The notes: generated by a model not told the origin, from the letters alone. Positions 1-12,869 are shown, counted from the first letter of the stretch. The stretch is 64,000 bases of DNA from Taenia hydatigena (GCA_036345935.2 JADWOT020000004.1:17787423-17851422), one strand, 5' to 3'. Program-made: numbers and translations.

Positions 1-139
1 GGTGAATAACAAGTCTACTGTTAATAGCGAATTAGTGATGTAAAAGCAAAGAAGGCGTCAGCGAACCACAATGTCAGCATTGAATGAAAAATGATTAACG
101 ATGAGTTGAAGTGCAGAGCATTTGAGAAGTTTTAATGTG

Positions 140-430
140 ATATAATTACAATGTGTGGGAAGAAAACCGAGCAGATTTATACCGACAAATATGATCCTCG
201 TGCCAACAAAAGCCCTTGTTTTGGAACTGTGTGCGCAAAAAATAAAATTAAAGCGACTTGCAAATTAAGTCGGCTACGATCATTTGACCTTGCTATCTGC
301 GAAGGGACAAAAGGAGGGAATGTGGTTTTCCAGAGGATAGAATATGAGTATTTGCCTAATTGGTTGGGGCGAAGTAAGAGCAGGATGTGTGCTCACCCAC
401 CAGTCATGTATACAGGGATGTAGGCCTTCA
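140..430 (+). repeat. Diverged paralogous fragment X1 (pairs with 6,225-6,430)
   Basis: The start of this block aligns with 6,225-6,430. Both begin with the same 10-base run and then keep similar codons in one frame (a shared D-I-I-x-M-x-G-K motif, later F-x-G or Y-K-G-A followed by V-C, then L-R-S-F). The 90-codon + strand run at 151-423 lies in that frame. The frame agreement suggests descent from a coding sequence, but the family is not recognised and the second copy has an internal stop. I infer an old duplicated gene fragment, not a working gene. Confidence 0.35.
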
Positions 431-2330
431 ATCACGGGAACCTGAATGAAGAAATGCACTTTATGGGTAAGAATAAACTTGAAGCTTAATTTGTTTAGCA
501 CTAAATGGCACTAATCAGTCCTTTCAGAAGCTACAAGTGCTCATGGGTGGTGATTCCTACATCAGGAAAGCAAGCTCACCATCCTGGCACCTAGCAGACA
601 TATCAAGTAAACGATAGTAGCTAAATTTGCGGCATTGTATGGTATCAGCAGAGGCACTGATATTGGTTATAGAGCAATGGGGTGATTAATGCAACTACTG
701 CGAGGCGATTTCGAGCAATGTGCACTGACAAATGAAGCGTAAACCAATGCGTCGTTGCACCTGCCAGCCTACTTCTCAGACAGCAAAATGTGAACATACA
801 TCGAACTTGCTAAACAGGAGACTATTTGTGGATCAAATTTTATAGCCTCTCTCGTGGGTCCGTTTTAAGACTGCAATTATTCCGTCTATATGAACCTAAA
901 GAAGACCATCTGTTTCTTAGGAGGTTTTGCAACCAAGATAAGCCAAATAGTGTCAATAGTTGGAGGACACAACTAGAACCGAGAAGAGCACTAGCAGATA
1001 GCAAAATAATCCACAAAAGACCATGTCTGTTCAGCTCATTGGGAGGAGAGCAAAGAAACATGCTACAGTCTGGTGAGCTGGTAAATCCAAAGGAATAGCA
1101 ATGATGGCAACACTGGTAGTGGGACAATGCCGCTTGGCGAGGGAGACAGAGCATGAAATGGAAACAACGCCAGCATGAAGGAGAAGGAGACAGGGGAATA
1201 AAATCATGCACAATGGAGCACAAAGCTGACCGTATCCGGAAGAAGGCACGAGCCTCATTCGTAGCATAATGAATGCTCGACATAGTTATTATTTCGACCT
1301 AAGCGTGCTCAGTAAAAGCGGAGCTCGTGAAGGCAATTAGGTGGTACTTGAAATTTAAGAACTAGTTTACATAGCATCAAAATAATGAGCAAGTCAAGAG
1401 CACTGCCAACTATCCCTTGAAGTTCCTATGATTGGCAAGTAACGTAGCATCAAAGAGCACGGATTCTTGGCAGGATATGCTCCGGCAAAGTACATTTTGT
1501 TTCGTGAAAGTGATTCCAAAAATCTAATTGGTTATTCGGGAATTTAGTAAAAAGCATTGCTTTGGCTCTTCTTGAAGAAATCGCTTCACTTAATGCGGTT
1601 TGTATTTGGTAAGATGGGTGGTGGATTTAAATGAATTTGGATGCGAACGCATGGAAAGAATCCCGCTAAGTCCTCTCAAGTAGTTATGCTGATGGATCAA
1701 CAATTTTAGCAACTTTGCTTGAGCGATTTAATTTTCCGTGCTCATAACCAACTTATCAGTGCATTAATTGGGTTTGCGTTAAATAATTAAACAAAGGGTC
1801 GCATCGGTGTCAGGACTTAACGATGCCTCTCTGCAGTTGGATAGGATGTGGGTAGTCCATTTATTCTTGCACAGCAGTAAGAGTTAGGACGGCTTCAAAG
1901 CAGCGTGCTCAATCGATTCTCTCTTGGCGAAGTCAGAAGCTGCAAATCGGAGATTGATTAGTGCAACTGTAGGATGGCGAGTGAGCCACCACACTCGACA
2001 TGGCTCAAGCTAGCCGTATCCACCCTGGGCGTATGTGCTCATCTTAGTAGTGCTGTATAAGAGTTGAGCACAAGTCTTTTAAATGGTCTGTGGGATTGAA
2101 GCACGGAAATTAGCTACCTCCAACTTACAAACTGCGCGCTTTGTCAAAATCAACACGCTCTATTCCATCACGCATTATTGTGTTGGAATGCTGGTGGGTC
2201 TTCTGATGGCTGTCAAATCCTCCGCTCCATGCCCTCGCTCGAATAGCTAAACAAGGTGATCGTCTTCATTGTCATCAAGCGAGTGTCACCAGCAGTATGG
2301 CATCACCACAAGCTCGTTCGAATTTATTGG
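431..2330. other. No supported gene
   Basis: I see nothing convincing here. The 147-codon run on the - strand at 840-1,283 overlaps a 90-codon + strand run at 826-1,098, has a hydrophobic Leu/Ser/Cys-rich composition without motifs, and has no visible paralogue in the window. It is best treated as chance. Confidence 0.5.
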
Positions 2331-2339
2331 AGGAACTGG

Positions 2340-3760
2340 AGAGTTTGAATATACAGAGCATTTTATCAAAGCTGGTGCCACATGAAGTTCAGAGCTTTTG
2401 GCTGTAATTTGTTGTGAAGAAGTAAAATGCGAAACCAGATATGATGCCTATGAGAGATGTTAAGCTGCATAGATTTGGTCTCGGCTTGCTGTCGTACCAC
2501 AGGGTAGTAGCGCCTATTAATGCACCGCCATTACATTGCTGCAGATGATTAGGTTTAGGACGGTAGGGACAACGCTAGATCCGACCACTAGCAATAAGGA
2601 GAGTAAAATATTAGAATAAAACGGCAAAGATTAATAAATGCAACTACTTGGGAGCGAACGAGTGAAACCCACTGATGCCGACTCGAAGGAAGAGTTCAAG
2701 CCCAAGGCATTGCTAAGGCAGCCATCTACAGCCAAAAATTTGTTTGAGCATTGCAAGCCATGGTAGGCGGTCAGCCAAACGTCAATCATTGAGGATCTTG
2801 GTCATGGTTGTGCCAATCCCATCCTACAGCGCAACATGTACGCCTGTGATCATTTGTCTAGGGTTTCCAGCTCTTGTTCCCGTTTGTCTTGTCGCCGCAT
2901 CACATACATGAAAGTATCCAAGAGATGAATCTTTCAATGGGAGTTGGGGATAAAATCAACTACTAACAGGATCGTTAGTAAATTGAAAAAGTAATTAAAT
3001 CGATAGCAAAATTCGTTTACTTTATATTTTGAATCCCTTCTTACCCATAATTTTTTCCAAGAAGGGTTTCTGGAAATGTCGGTTTCTAGCACAGATGGTT
3101 TTTAAGTATTCTGGAGTCTTTTGTCACTCCTTCGCCTTTATTCTTCTAAAACAGGTAGTCTGGCTTGATGGGATGAAGTAAATCCGTCGTATTGCTAAAA
3201 GCATACAGAGGTAGGTGCATTTGATAAGAAGACCGGAGCACTTTACAGAGTCAGACATTAATGACGACACTTTTGTTGCATAATTCCACTTTCAAGGAAT
3301 AATTTTCATTTTAAAGTCCGAATGCAAAAGGACTTGTGTTGCATAATTCTCCGTCTTTAAAAGCACCGTCTCCCGTACTTATTGTGAATGGGCTTTGTGT
3401 ACGTCAAAAGAGCCATTCCTTCGTCAATCAGCACTCGTGCTTTATCTCCGTATCCAAAAGGTGCCATAGTCTTGCACGGGCGCAAAATTTGTGATAAAAT
3501 GTGATGAGTTGAGTAAGGAGTCGTTAATCCGCAGTGTGATAAATATCAGGCGAGAGCACCTTAATTGCTCAGAATGAAACCGTGCTCTAAATATGGTGGA
3601 TCGTTTGGAACATATTAAGTGGCAGAATCGGCTTGTGTAGTTATGCTGGTTCTTCCCCTCAGGTAACATTAGTGTAGCTGCGCCAGTCATAATGCTCCTT
3701 TGGCCCGATAAATAGCAGGAGTAAGTGTTTGCGCGCAATGTTGAAAATTATTCTTAGATA
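2340..3760 (+). mobile_element. Degraded Ty3/Gypsy pol fragment, family C copy 1
   Basis: This stretch aligns in the same orientation with 41,610-43,000. Matching patches include 2,400-2,540 with 41,690-41,850, 2,700-2,830 with 42,040-42,150, 3,365-3,410 with 42,490-42,545 and 3,490-3,610 with 42,620-42,720. The better-preserved partner shows the Gypsy reverse-transcriptase/RNase H connection and the start of integrase, so this copy is assigned by homology. Here every frame is interrupted. It abuts a second Gypsy relic lying in the opposite orientation (3,880-5,790). No LTRs or target-site duplications were found. Confidence 0.45.
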
Positions 3761-3879
3761 TTCGTTCAGTCTCGGTACTTAAAATTTTATCGCCGGTGAT
3801 TAACTTGTAATGCAAAACGCCAGTCAGTGCATGGATTGCATTTTTGCCCGCGAGAAAGCGTTGAATTATGCTTGGTTCT

Positions 3880-5790
3880 AGTCTTGAAGTTATGCACCCA
3901 ACGCACACAAGCTGTGCTTCATATCTGTCCCCTGCCTTGCGACATTTCAGATATCCTTCGAGATTCGGAATACCAAGCTTACTACCACGAAGTGGGGACT
4001 TTTGAAAAGTTATGGCGAGCTAACTGTTAAAGGAAGGGTGAAGCGATTGTTAGAGTGCCTTGTACATTTATAAGTTCTGTATTGGCCACTTGCATAAAGC
4101 AGTTTATAGTGACCAGTACACATTGGTATCATCCCCGAGGAGGTAGTAGAGTAACCGTGATGTCAATACATTCTCTTTCCTTAGGAAAACCGGTGAGCTT
4201 AGGTCGGAGTGGTGCATTAGTTGTGAGGCGAGGACTACTAAAAGTATCGAAAGTAAATGGATGCACTCAACACCTTTTTGCTCAAGAAGTGTAGTGTAGC
4301 CTTTATGAGCACCTCACTCAGTTGCCCGAGTATCTCTTGGAGAGTTTTAACCCTCAACACCATATTAGTGAAGCGGTCTACTATAGCAGAGTCATCGCTT
4401 TCACCGTGGATTGATTTTGCAAGGTAGCTCCTGTATTCCACTGCCTTGAGCTGGATTTCCTCAATGCTGGTTAGATTACTCGCCGGGCAATTACGATGCG
4501 TACTTCATTTCTATAGAGATATAGCTTCGCTGGTATCTTAGCGCCTCAGCTATTGGGTTAGCAAAGTCCTCTTCACTGAGGTTGGAAGTCATCAATGATG
4601 ATTGTAGGCATAGCAGTTGCCTCGAAGAGAGTGCTGCAGATAGATGACGCCTTCCATCGGTATCAAGAGAGTTGCATTGCCTTTGGTATCATGACATATA
4701 TAGGAGGTATATCATGCAGAATTTAGAGCAACCATGGTGTCTCGTGTGAAATCAGTGCAAAACTGCGTGTTAACCACTTCTGGATGTGTGATAAGCCCCA
4801 CTCTCGTCGTTACTTCGCTCTCACTGAACGCTAAGAAGGCTAACTCCTCTAGTTCCTTTTCATTTCCTGCCACCATATGATAAATGGTTGATGGCAAATT
4901 AATCAACGAGACCCGGGCTGTACTCCAATGGGTGGACGTCAGCCAACGATGCAGTTATTGTACAGTATTCTATGTTTATTTCTTTTTCTAAGGCTTTCAA
5001 TCACTTAGAGCAAGTAAGGTGACTGGACGTGTGCATCTTCTGTTGACAACACTCCTAGCAAGGACCGGAGGTTACACTCGCTACAGTCTTTTGCCTCATG
5101 GAAGCAGGGCGACACCATCGCTTCAAGATTCGCGGTCGATGACCTCTTCTCACCAACTAGTTCTCCTTATACGAACATGTAAAACGCGGATATTAAAGGG
5201 TCATAGGAACAATTAGAAATGTTGCATTTGAGATACAAAGGATCGTGGTTAACCTGCAAGCAAGACAAGAAGAAAGTTTAGTCATTACCTCGAATAATTG
5301 CAACTGTCCATCACTGATAGCTAATCTATGGAACAATTGACGGTACTTAATTTCAATTCGTGGAAATTCCGCAACAAAAACGTATGAGAAAAGAAGTGAA
5401 ATGTGCATTCGTTTAACTTGGTTAAATATTACCAAAATGTCTGAAAACAAGATGAGTCCTCCCGTTCCGTAAATCATATGCACAAGCGTAGGTTGAAAAT
5501 TCTTCCAACTTTTGTGAGAATTTTCATACATTCGTTCTCTCCTGATTGGCTGAGACCTCGTATGGATAAACACTAGACAAGCCCATCAACACTCGGTGAC
5601 CAAGACCAATCATCAACCACTGTAGATGTGGGTGAGTAAACCGACCGAGTAATTAGGCTGGCTGCTTTGTGCAGACAGCCATGCGCCGGTCGCGACATTG
5701 CAACGACGATAGACCATTCATCAAGTGCTTGGGAGCTTAAAGAAACAAACTCACTCAAAATGGCTCTAGATCGTTGGAAATCCATTCGCT
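3880..5790 (-). mobile_element. Degraded Ty3/Gypsy pol (RT - RNase H - integrase)
   Basis: Read on the - strand, the Gypsy pol domains appear in the expected order, spread over different frames. At about 5,780-5,580 is the start of the reverse transcriptase palm (a D-E-W-S motif, then S-V-Y-x-P-x-S-T ending in D-D-W). At about 5,460-5,420 is the catalytic-loop region, reading L-I-L-F-S-D-I-L-V-I-F, so the usual Y/F-x-D-D has lost one Asp. Around 4,906-4,712 is the connection/RNase H start (H-P-E then F-x-T-D). At 4,175-4,040 is the integrase core start (I-D-I, then V-L-V-T-I and a weak F-x-x-W-like patch). Many stops and frameshifts separate these pieces, so the element is dead. The integrase part resembles 11,640-12,300. 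Confidence 0.6.
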
Positions 5791-6224
5791 TTCCTTTTTG
5801 TGTGTTGGAAGCTATTTGATTGGCAGCAAGAGAGTCCCGTGACCCTCTACTGTGCTGCATTCAAACGAATTTAAAGTCATAATCGCAATCGGCACTGGCA
5901 GATGTAGACACCACAATTCGCATTGTTCAATCGTATAAAGTTAACGCGGCGATTCTCAGGTGGTAGTAGATTGAAATCGTTGATAAATCTGCAGCAGGAA
6001 AGCAATCAGGAAATCAGAAGAACACAGACATTAGCGCTGACATGGGTCGTCTGTTGTAAGAAAAGGAGGAGAGTGGAGGAATGATGTAGCATGCGCTGAA
6101 CGTGAAGCAGATAAATGGAAAGCAGGATACTAAGATGGCAGCAAAGAATACCCCAGAGGAATTCGTGCTTCGCATAAAGTCAAAGGTAGGGCACGAGCTA
6201 AGGCGCAAAATATCTAGAGAGCTT
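5791..6224. other. No supported gene
   Basis: This could be the 5' side of the Gypsy relic (gag/protease), but no zinc knuckle or protease D-T/S-G motif was seen. The 96-codon - strand run at 6,014-6,304 has no recognisable feature. Confidence 0.4.
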
Positions 6225-6430
6225 GATGGTGATATAATTTTTATGTATGGGAAGACGGCCAAGTAGGCGGACACTGAAGAACAAGCGCTAAAATGGGTCT
6301 GCAACGCAACAAGCTCATCGTTTTACAAAGGAGCCTTGGTTTGTAAATACTCAGAAGTGGAAATGATTTCAAACGATTTGCAATTACGTTCATTTCGCTT
6401 CGTTCGGTCTTGCGAAGTACGGTGTTAGAG
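6225..6430 (+). repeat. Diverged paralogous fragment X2 (pairs with 140-430)
   Basis: See 140-430. In this copy the shared frame carries a stop a few codons after the G-K motif, then stays open with F-Y-K-G-A-L-V-C and a later L-R-S-F that align to the other copy. Upstream (6,135-6,240) the same frame is open and rich in Lys, Arg and Glu. Origin unknown. Confidence 0.35.
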
Positions 6431-7680
6431 ATCCCGAAAATGTGATTGCTCAGGAGTAAGAATGCGTGCACTTGCCTATTTAAAATAAATTAGGTGAAGA
6501 TATGACTTAAGATTGCTTATCACATTTCTTCGCAAAAATACTGTACCCAATTGCAGTGATTCCACCACAGTACTCTTTTATCAGTGATGGATATCTCCGT
6601 TCTGGTCCATTCAGCGTCTGCAAACGACCACGAGCGGTAAGTACTGCATCGTGAATGTGGAACGTGGGTACCAACCTGCACAAGCACATTGGCTCTTACT
6701 TGTTAATTTTCCACACTAACATGCTTGCACACAAAAGTGCACGCGCTTTTCACTTCCACATTCCACTCACGCACTTATACTATTCAATGTCACACAATGT
6801 AAACCCATGGTGGAATCCACCCAAGGTAGGTACAATGAGGTTAAAGCAAGTGACCTCGTAATTGGCATTTGCCGAGCACTTGGCAGCTAAAATGGGACCC
6901 CTTAACTTGGCAGTCTTGTACATAACTTAAGGGATGGTTAATGCCACTGCTTGCTCTTGAAGTTAATCGTCCTCTACCGAGGTGATGCGGCCTCGTTTTG
7001 CTGCTTTTTGCGAGTGTTGTAGATTTCGTTGCTATGACATTTTGATTCCACGAAAGCTTTTACTTGTTAGAGATTACGGAAGTGTGAAATCAGCCCATTA
7101 TTTAACTGTTATTTAATAAAGGCAGCGTTGCAGACACCCATAGCCCTGTCATTATGGCATCGCTATGTCGAATGAAGATCTATAACCTTCATTCTATAAT
7201 CCAACATTCACGTCCAATGTCATGTGCTGAATTGGCAGATAATGGTAGAAGCAAGAATGAAAGACTGAAACATTCTTTAACAGTCTGTGCCTCCCCTCTC
7301 GGAGAATTCGAGCCCGTCCTTCCGTCGGAGCTTCATTCTGACGACAGAAGGTCATTATTCCCAAATTAAGCAGGAATGAATGAGACCATAGAAAAGTAAT
7401 GCATGGGTCTAATCGTAGTGAGATAAAGCTATTTGCAAAGTAGGTGGGAACGCAATAGCTAAGCTTGAATGCACAACCCAGTAGCAGTTCACACATTCAG
7501 TTTATTAGCCACATACCGTGGAATTATGCAATATCTGCCTCCATCAAAGAGAGAAGGGATGCAGGAAAACATTAATAAAATTAAGTCGGAGTTGGGAAGT
7601 GAACAAAAGCACGCAAATGTGGGTTGTAGAGAACAGTTCACGCCGTTGCTTGATGACTGCATATTTGTTATGACCAGCTT
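6431..7680. other. No supported gene
   Basis: Only short chance ORFs are present (for example the opposing runs near 7,154-7,369 and 7,194-7,496). No splice-consistent or homologous coding signal was seen. Confidence 0.45.
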
Positions 7681-7689
7681 TAGTGTTCA

Positions 7690-9560
7690 CAGGAACTGGA
7701 ACTAGGCAGGTTAAATTGGGACAACTAAGTGATGGTAAGAGGTAGTAGCAACTAAAGTGGAGATTTGGGATTTTTTAACAGGTGGCAACGATGACAAACA
7801 TTGAGGCATTAAACGGTGTGGCATTTATCCAAACTAGTGTAACTTGCATTCACAGCTGCTGATCATAATTGCATTGGTGAATTCGAGTGCACGAAGCGAG
7901 GCAATTAATGGGAAGGCCAGTGATGCAGAATAGTGCTGATAAGATGGATCAATCTTAGCGGAAATAAAAAGTGTTTGTGAAGAAGTGAATAAGAGTATTT
8001 TAACAAATAAGTGTCTGTCTACGTCTACAGGTGGAGCTTGGGGAGCGAGATCGTGACTCTCACAATGTCCATTTTGCTTGAATACTTCTACTTGCTTTTT
8101 ATTTCTTGTGAGACAGAACGTGCTCTATCTCGAAAGTCACCCTGAAATAATTGACGCACTTCAACTGTTATGCACATGACCTACAACAAGCAAGGGGTCC
8201 ACAAATCAACTCACTTTACAGAGCTGGAACCACTTTTAGGTCTAAGTCGAATAGTTGCTAGATCTACATAAGCCCAGTGGGCAATAGCCAATGGCGTGAC
8301 GATGAGCCGGCCTAAGGCTTTCGATCTCCTTACAAGCGCACCTGCATGCTTATGCCATTTTGAGTTCTTTGGCACTGGTGGGTGCAGATTATGCTAGCCA
8401 TTCCAGTAAAGTATGCTGCCGATCATTTGGCCAATCAAGTGGCACCTCTCTGCAAATTCATGTTTCTTTCGAGGGCTTAGTCATTCTACAATTCTGGTCA
8501 CTCTCCTTCCAAATTTGTACTACCGTTTATTTATACATCGTACTCATCCGTACTGCCGTTGTCACCTCTATTTCCACTACCGCTGCCGATACTGGTGCTG
8601 ACCCCAAAGAATCTTAGAAGAAATGGAGTTTCAAGCGTCTTGGCAACTTAGCTCTTAACACCACTAACAACCACTGGGACTAGCTAAGGCCTCATTTTGG
8701 GTCGATTGTGCTCCTTGTCATCGCTGCAGTGCCTTAAGTCACTCGCCCAGTCCAGGTTGTTGTTTTCACCACTATGTGGTAGATACACATGCCGCGTATG
8801 TCGGTAGTCACTACCACATAGGAGAAAAGCAAGCAAAGGGAAGAAAGTGCTTGAATTTGTTCGGATTCCGTCACGTTGCAGACGTAAAGCTTATTAGGAA
8901 TTACTAAATTGAGGCAGAAACTAACGCGGATTTGCCATGGCAATCAAAAATCACACTGAAGCAGATTGCATGAGTATACGTGCACTGCATTGCCCTCATC
9001 GCTCCTGTAGACATTAAAGATGGAACCCACACACCGTGTGACACGATAGGTCTTGGTTGAATTGGCAATCAAGTGTCCAATCTAACGCGTCTCGTTAGAG
9101 CGTTGCAGGCATGGTCAGAATCCATTCAGTACTTAATTCAGGTCCACTGATTGGCAAAAAAATTTTTAAAAGAATAGCCTAAAACTCATTAGATGCCTTG
9201 ATGCCAGACAACGCATATGACGTAGCTGCCTTCCATCTCTTATTCACAGCCTTGGAATAAGTTGGCGGGTTAAGGCGGGATGTTATTTAACGAGGAATTT
9301 GTTCTCATAGAGATTTGCGACGTCTGCGCAGTCACGAGGTTCGCATGCAGTACATGCATCGTTGAATGCATACTCAGGGCGAAAATACAAGTCCCATGTG
9401 CCTGAACGAACGCCATCCCTGCCCATGGTGGGAGTGCGCTTTGAATTAGCATAACCATGATTACTGTATTCGCTTCATGGCGCCTGCGCCTGTAGCGACA
9501 GAAAAGAGATACTAAAAGGAAGTATGGAGGAGCTAAGGTAATCTTTAATGCCTTCGAGAC
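7690..9560 (+). repeat. Segmental duplicate block B, copy 1
   Basis: Aligns in the same orientation with 22,345-24,710 and 49,980-51,830. Anchors are 7,840-7,950 with 22,850-22,970, 8,390-8,600 with 23,260-23,480, 9,040-9,100 with 23,725-23,780, and 9,470-9,530 with 24,110-24,190 and 50,860-50,930. In the 8,390-8,480 patch both copies share a short coding-like frame starting M-x-A-I-P-V and continuing A-D-H, but the frame is not held further. The copies are clearly old, with many indels. The ancestral content is unknown. Confidence 0.55.
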
Positions 9561-9939
9561 GAGATAATAACTAATTAGCTAGAGGGAGTGTGAGGCATTT
9601 TCAGGCCCGAACTGTCACGTATCACGTTCCATCCCAGTAGGCAGCGACTAGGCCACTCACCCAGCTATCCGTTGTGGTTTCGTTTTATTTGTAGGTCCGA
9701 CGGCAAAAAGAGCCTGCTCAATCAGACACATATGCCTCAGTAAGCATTTAATTACCCAAGCATTTTCTTTAGAATATCACCATGACTTCCCTCACTAAAA
9801 TCAGTTTTATGCTGAACACGCCAGAAAGCAAATGTAAAGGGATAGACCAATAATACTTCCACCTTTCGATTGAAGGTGAATGCGTGCGACAAGGTTCATC
9901 GTGTCGACCCAGAAATGAATGCCGCCAGATGGGAAATCC
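9561..9939. other. No supported feature
   Basis: Nothing recognisable on either strand. Confidence 0.4.
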
Positions 9940-10300
9940 CAACGAAATTGCTGTGTTGAAGTCATTTCCACATCTTCATAAAGTTGACGAGGGAGTAATG
10001 AAGTATCTAGAAGAACCGCTACAAAGCACAGACTAAAATCTGAAGAATACTAACTCCGTATACTACTCACTTCAGTTGGCGATCTCTCCTTAAGTGGGGG
10101 GAGTGGATTGTTTACGGTAGGAATGAGAAGGAGTAACACGACCCCGTAGCACCCGATGAGACATAATAGCTCACCAATCTGCGCTTCCCTTCACAAAAGG
10201 ATTAAATTTAATTTTACTGTTGAAATCACATCATATGAATATAAAAAGGCGGGAAAGTCCCACAGTGGATGGAGCTGCGTGAAGCCACACCACGAGTGAT
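9940..10300 (+). repeat. Diverged duplicate H, copy 1
   Basis: Aligns with 40,390-40,720. The best patches are 10,120-10,215 with 40,535-40,620, which share an ATGAGAAGGAG run followed by CCCTTCACA. Non-coding in appearance. Confidence 0.4.
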
Positions 10301-11630
10301 GGTTGAGCGTTGTCAAATTGAAGCAGATGTCTACAAAGTAGGCATGAATGTAGAAATGTATCCCAGCAGAGCAATCTGGTTGTATTTAACCTGTTCTTGT
10401 AGCGATAGTATTAACTTCGATGCATATATGCTTGCGTGTATGTAGATAGGAAAGCGAAGAGGAAGGAAGCAAAGCAAGCATACAAGCTCTTCTTCGACGC
10501 TTAATCTGCGCAGACAAAAAACCGTACGCTCACTCATTTCTTGCGGCAACGGGTGCGGAATTGTAAACTCTCCCTCGTTCTTTATCTACTATTGTTTGAT
10601 TTTTTCCACTGTTGTGTAATGGGACATGCAAGTTCACCAGATAACGCACCTCTCCATCGCATTCATCATCTTCTTAGTGAGATGTCCTATTTACTTACAT
10701 ATTTTTGGCTACCGGCTCGTCTGAACCCATGTAGATGCAGTACGCTGCTCTGCCTATAATCACAAATTCCATTTCACAAGGTCCTTTGATAAGCCTTTAA
10801 CTCTGCACCGATAGTAGCAGCAGTAGTGATGGCTGGGATAGGCTGAACCCATCTGTGAAAATGCAAGTTTCAATCCCATCGCGATCCTTCCAGACCTGCT
10901 TATTTCCACTATGCAGTTCAACAGATCTGTAGAGACCTTCATCGCACGCACTCAATTCTATCTCCTGCCACGCACTGCCTTGCATTAAACTGTTTCCTCA
11001 TGTGCGCATCGCATGGTGGTATATTGCGTTAAGATGGTAGTCTCCAACCGTAGTTATTTTTTGATGCTCAGTGTGTGAATAAGTAGGCTTGTGGTCGCAA
11101 TGCTTACACTAGCTTAAGAGGAACGATGGCAACGAGCGATTGTAGTAATTGGTAGGTTCTCACAAGTTACATGGTAACATTACACTGAGCTGCTCAAAAA
11201 TGATAAAAGAGCTCCTGGATACCGGAAATATGCTTTTCGATGGCCTTCGGTGTTTATTTTTATTCTTCAACCTGTGCTGCTTTAAAAGAAGCAGGTTAAC
11301 TGAGTGAAGTTTAAACTCGTAGTAGTGGGCACAGCACTAGCTAAGCATGAATTAATGTATGGTACACGAGGATGCAATACGTATGTTCCTTAATTGTACC
11401 TTGTAGGCTAAAGACGGCAGTACAATTTGAACCTAGTTGTGGTAGCTCTCTAGAGGCTGGCACACTCTCGTCTTAGACGCTCCGATCTAGTTACCGAATG
11501 TCATCCTCCTGCCTATGATGAAAAGTATCTATGAGCAACTGACCTCATCCTAAGGGTAAAATGAAGGAAGCAAGGGGATGGAAATAATTATCTACAAGGT
11601 AGTTTGCTGACCAGCAAACTTTTACTTATT
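10301..11630. other. No supported gene
   Basis: Short ORFs only (the longest is about 72 codons), with none showing motifs or paralogues. Confidence 0.45.
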
Positions 11631-11639
11631 AAAACACGT

Positions 11640-12300
11640 ATTTGCGCCACGAATGGAGATGTTGGTGCAAATTGGGTGGGTCACTGATTTCGCATTCAGA
11701 CAAAAATGACACGTTGATGCTCCTATTCTACGAAACTTAAGCACTTTGCTTGGTAAATGTCGCTCCAGTCTGTTCACATCTGGTGAAAATCCTTTGCTGA
11801 CCAATCAGAATGCCCTTTGCACTTTGCATTGATTGATCGCCTTGCTTTTGTTTGAGTGCCATGCAAGTCCTTAGGGTCTTTAGGGTCTTGTAAATTGTAA
11901 CAATGTGCCGGCTCTCGAAATTAGTGCCATGGTTACTATGCAGTGTTTCTAACAATCCGTGTTGGCGAATCTAACGTGTCAAGAGGTCTAGAACGGTAGT
12001 TTTAGTGCATTGAGTCCTCGTGACTTCTGCCTCTTCCAATTCTGTAAAGTATTCTTGATGACCAGAACGCATGAGTTTCAGTTCTTGGTGGGTCATAGGG
12101 TACCCATGATGTCAATACCCGCTCTTTCTCTTGGAAATGGAGTCAGCATAGGTTAAAGAGGTGCAACTGCTATGAGGTGGAGACTTTGAATTTGCCGGAA
12201 GTGGCACTCGTTAACAAAAAATATAGTAAGCCTAGGATAAGTGAATGTACGCGATGCCTTTTGCCGGAAAAATGCAGCATCTTCTTTCCGCCAACTTTGT
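11640..12300 (-). mobile_element. Degraded Ty3/Gypsy integrase fragment
   Basis: On the - strand the integrase core is readable across frames. At 12,120-12,100 there is a G-I-D-I-M-G motif, followed downstream by a V-L-V-I-K segment and a patch with W-K. At 11,940-11,911 there is an H-S-N-H-G-T-N-F-E-S motif, where families usually have H-S-D-x-G and the second catalytic Asp; here that Asp reads Asn. A K-T-L-R-T-like step follows. Several stops interrupt it, so it cannot work. The 12,060-12,190 part matches 4,090-4,230, showing that it is related to the 3.9-5.8 kb relic. Confidence 0.6.
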
Positions 12301-12869
12301 ATAGTTACTCATGTAACTCTTCGGGAATTTTAACGATTCTCATGTGTCAGATTGACCACCCTGCTTGGCAAAGACGTTATTGCGCTGCGGGTTTATTAGA
12401 CAATGCAGGGTTCTTTTCGCTTATGGTGGCTGTCTCACATTTTTTCAATGCCATTTAGTCGGGTAGTTTAAGAGCATGGTAGGCGTTAAATGACCACCTG
12501 TATCTGCCATGACTGGTCTACGAGGCAGAGCGTCTAAACTACTCCAATCTATGCAGTTCCTGTGTTGCAATGCGAAACCCTCTTGCTGTCGATCCTCACA
12601 CCAGCGAGCAGTTCGAAGGTCCATCTACCTCCATGTTTGTCAAACTGTTAAATGGCTATTGGCCCACGGTGTGATAAATGTAAAGCATTTCCAACCATTG
12701 TGTGGGTACTAAACACCTCACCTTAGGATGCACTCTCAAAACTCATTTTCCTCAATTCTGGAACTCGTGTAAGCGTTGACACTTCCTACTACTCTCCTGT
12801 GGAAGCACACCACGCGTAGCTGCATTACTAGCGCCTGTGTTTAGCGAAAATGGTGGTTTAGTCGTTTTG
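12301..12869. other. No supported gene
   Basis: Two short + strand runs (12,177-12,458 and 12,509-12,712) are open, but the first overlaps the - strand integrase relic and neither has motifs. Nothing else was seen. Confidence 0.4.

Noticed and set aside
840..1283. 147-codon open run on the - strand
   Set aside because: Leu/Ser/Cys-rich with no domain, no paralogue, and an opposing open run on the + strand. Likely chance.
11866..11892. Tandem TTAGGGTC units suggesting telomere repeat
   Set aside because: Only two 9-base units; no array.
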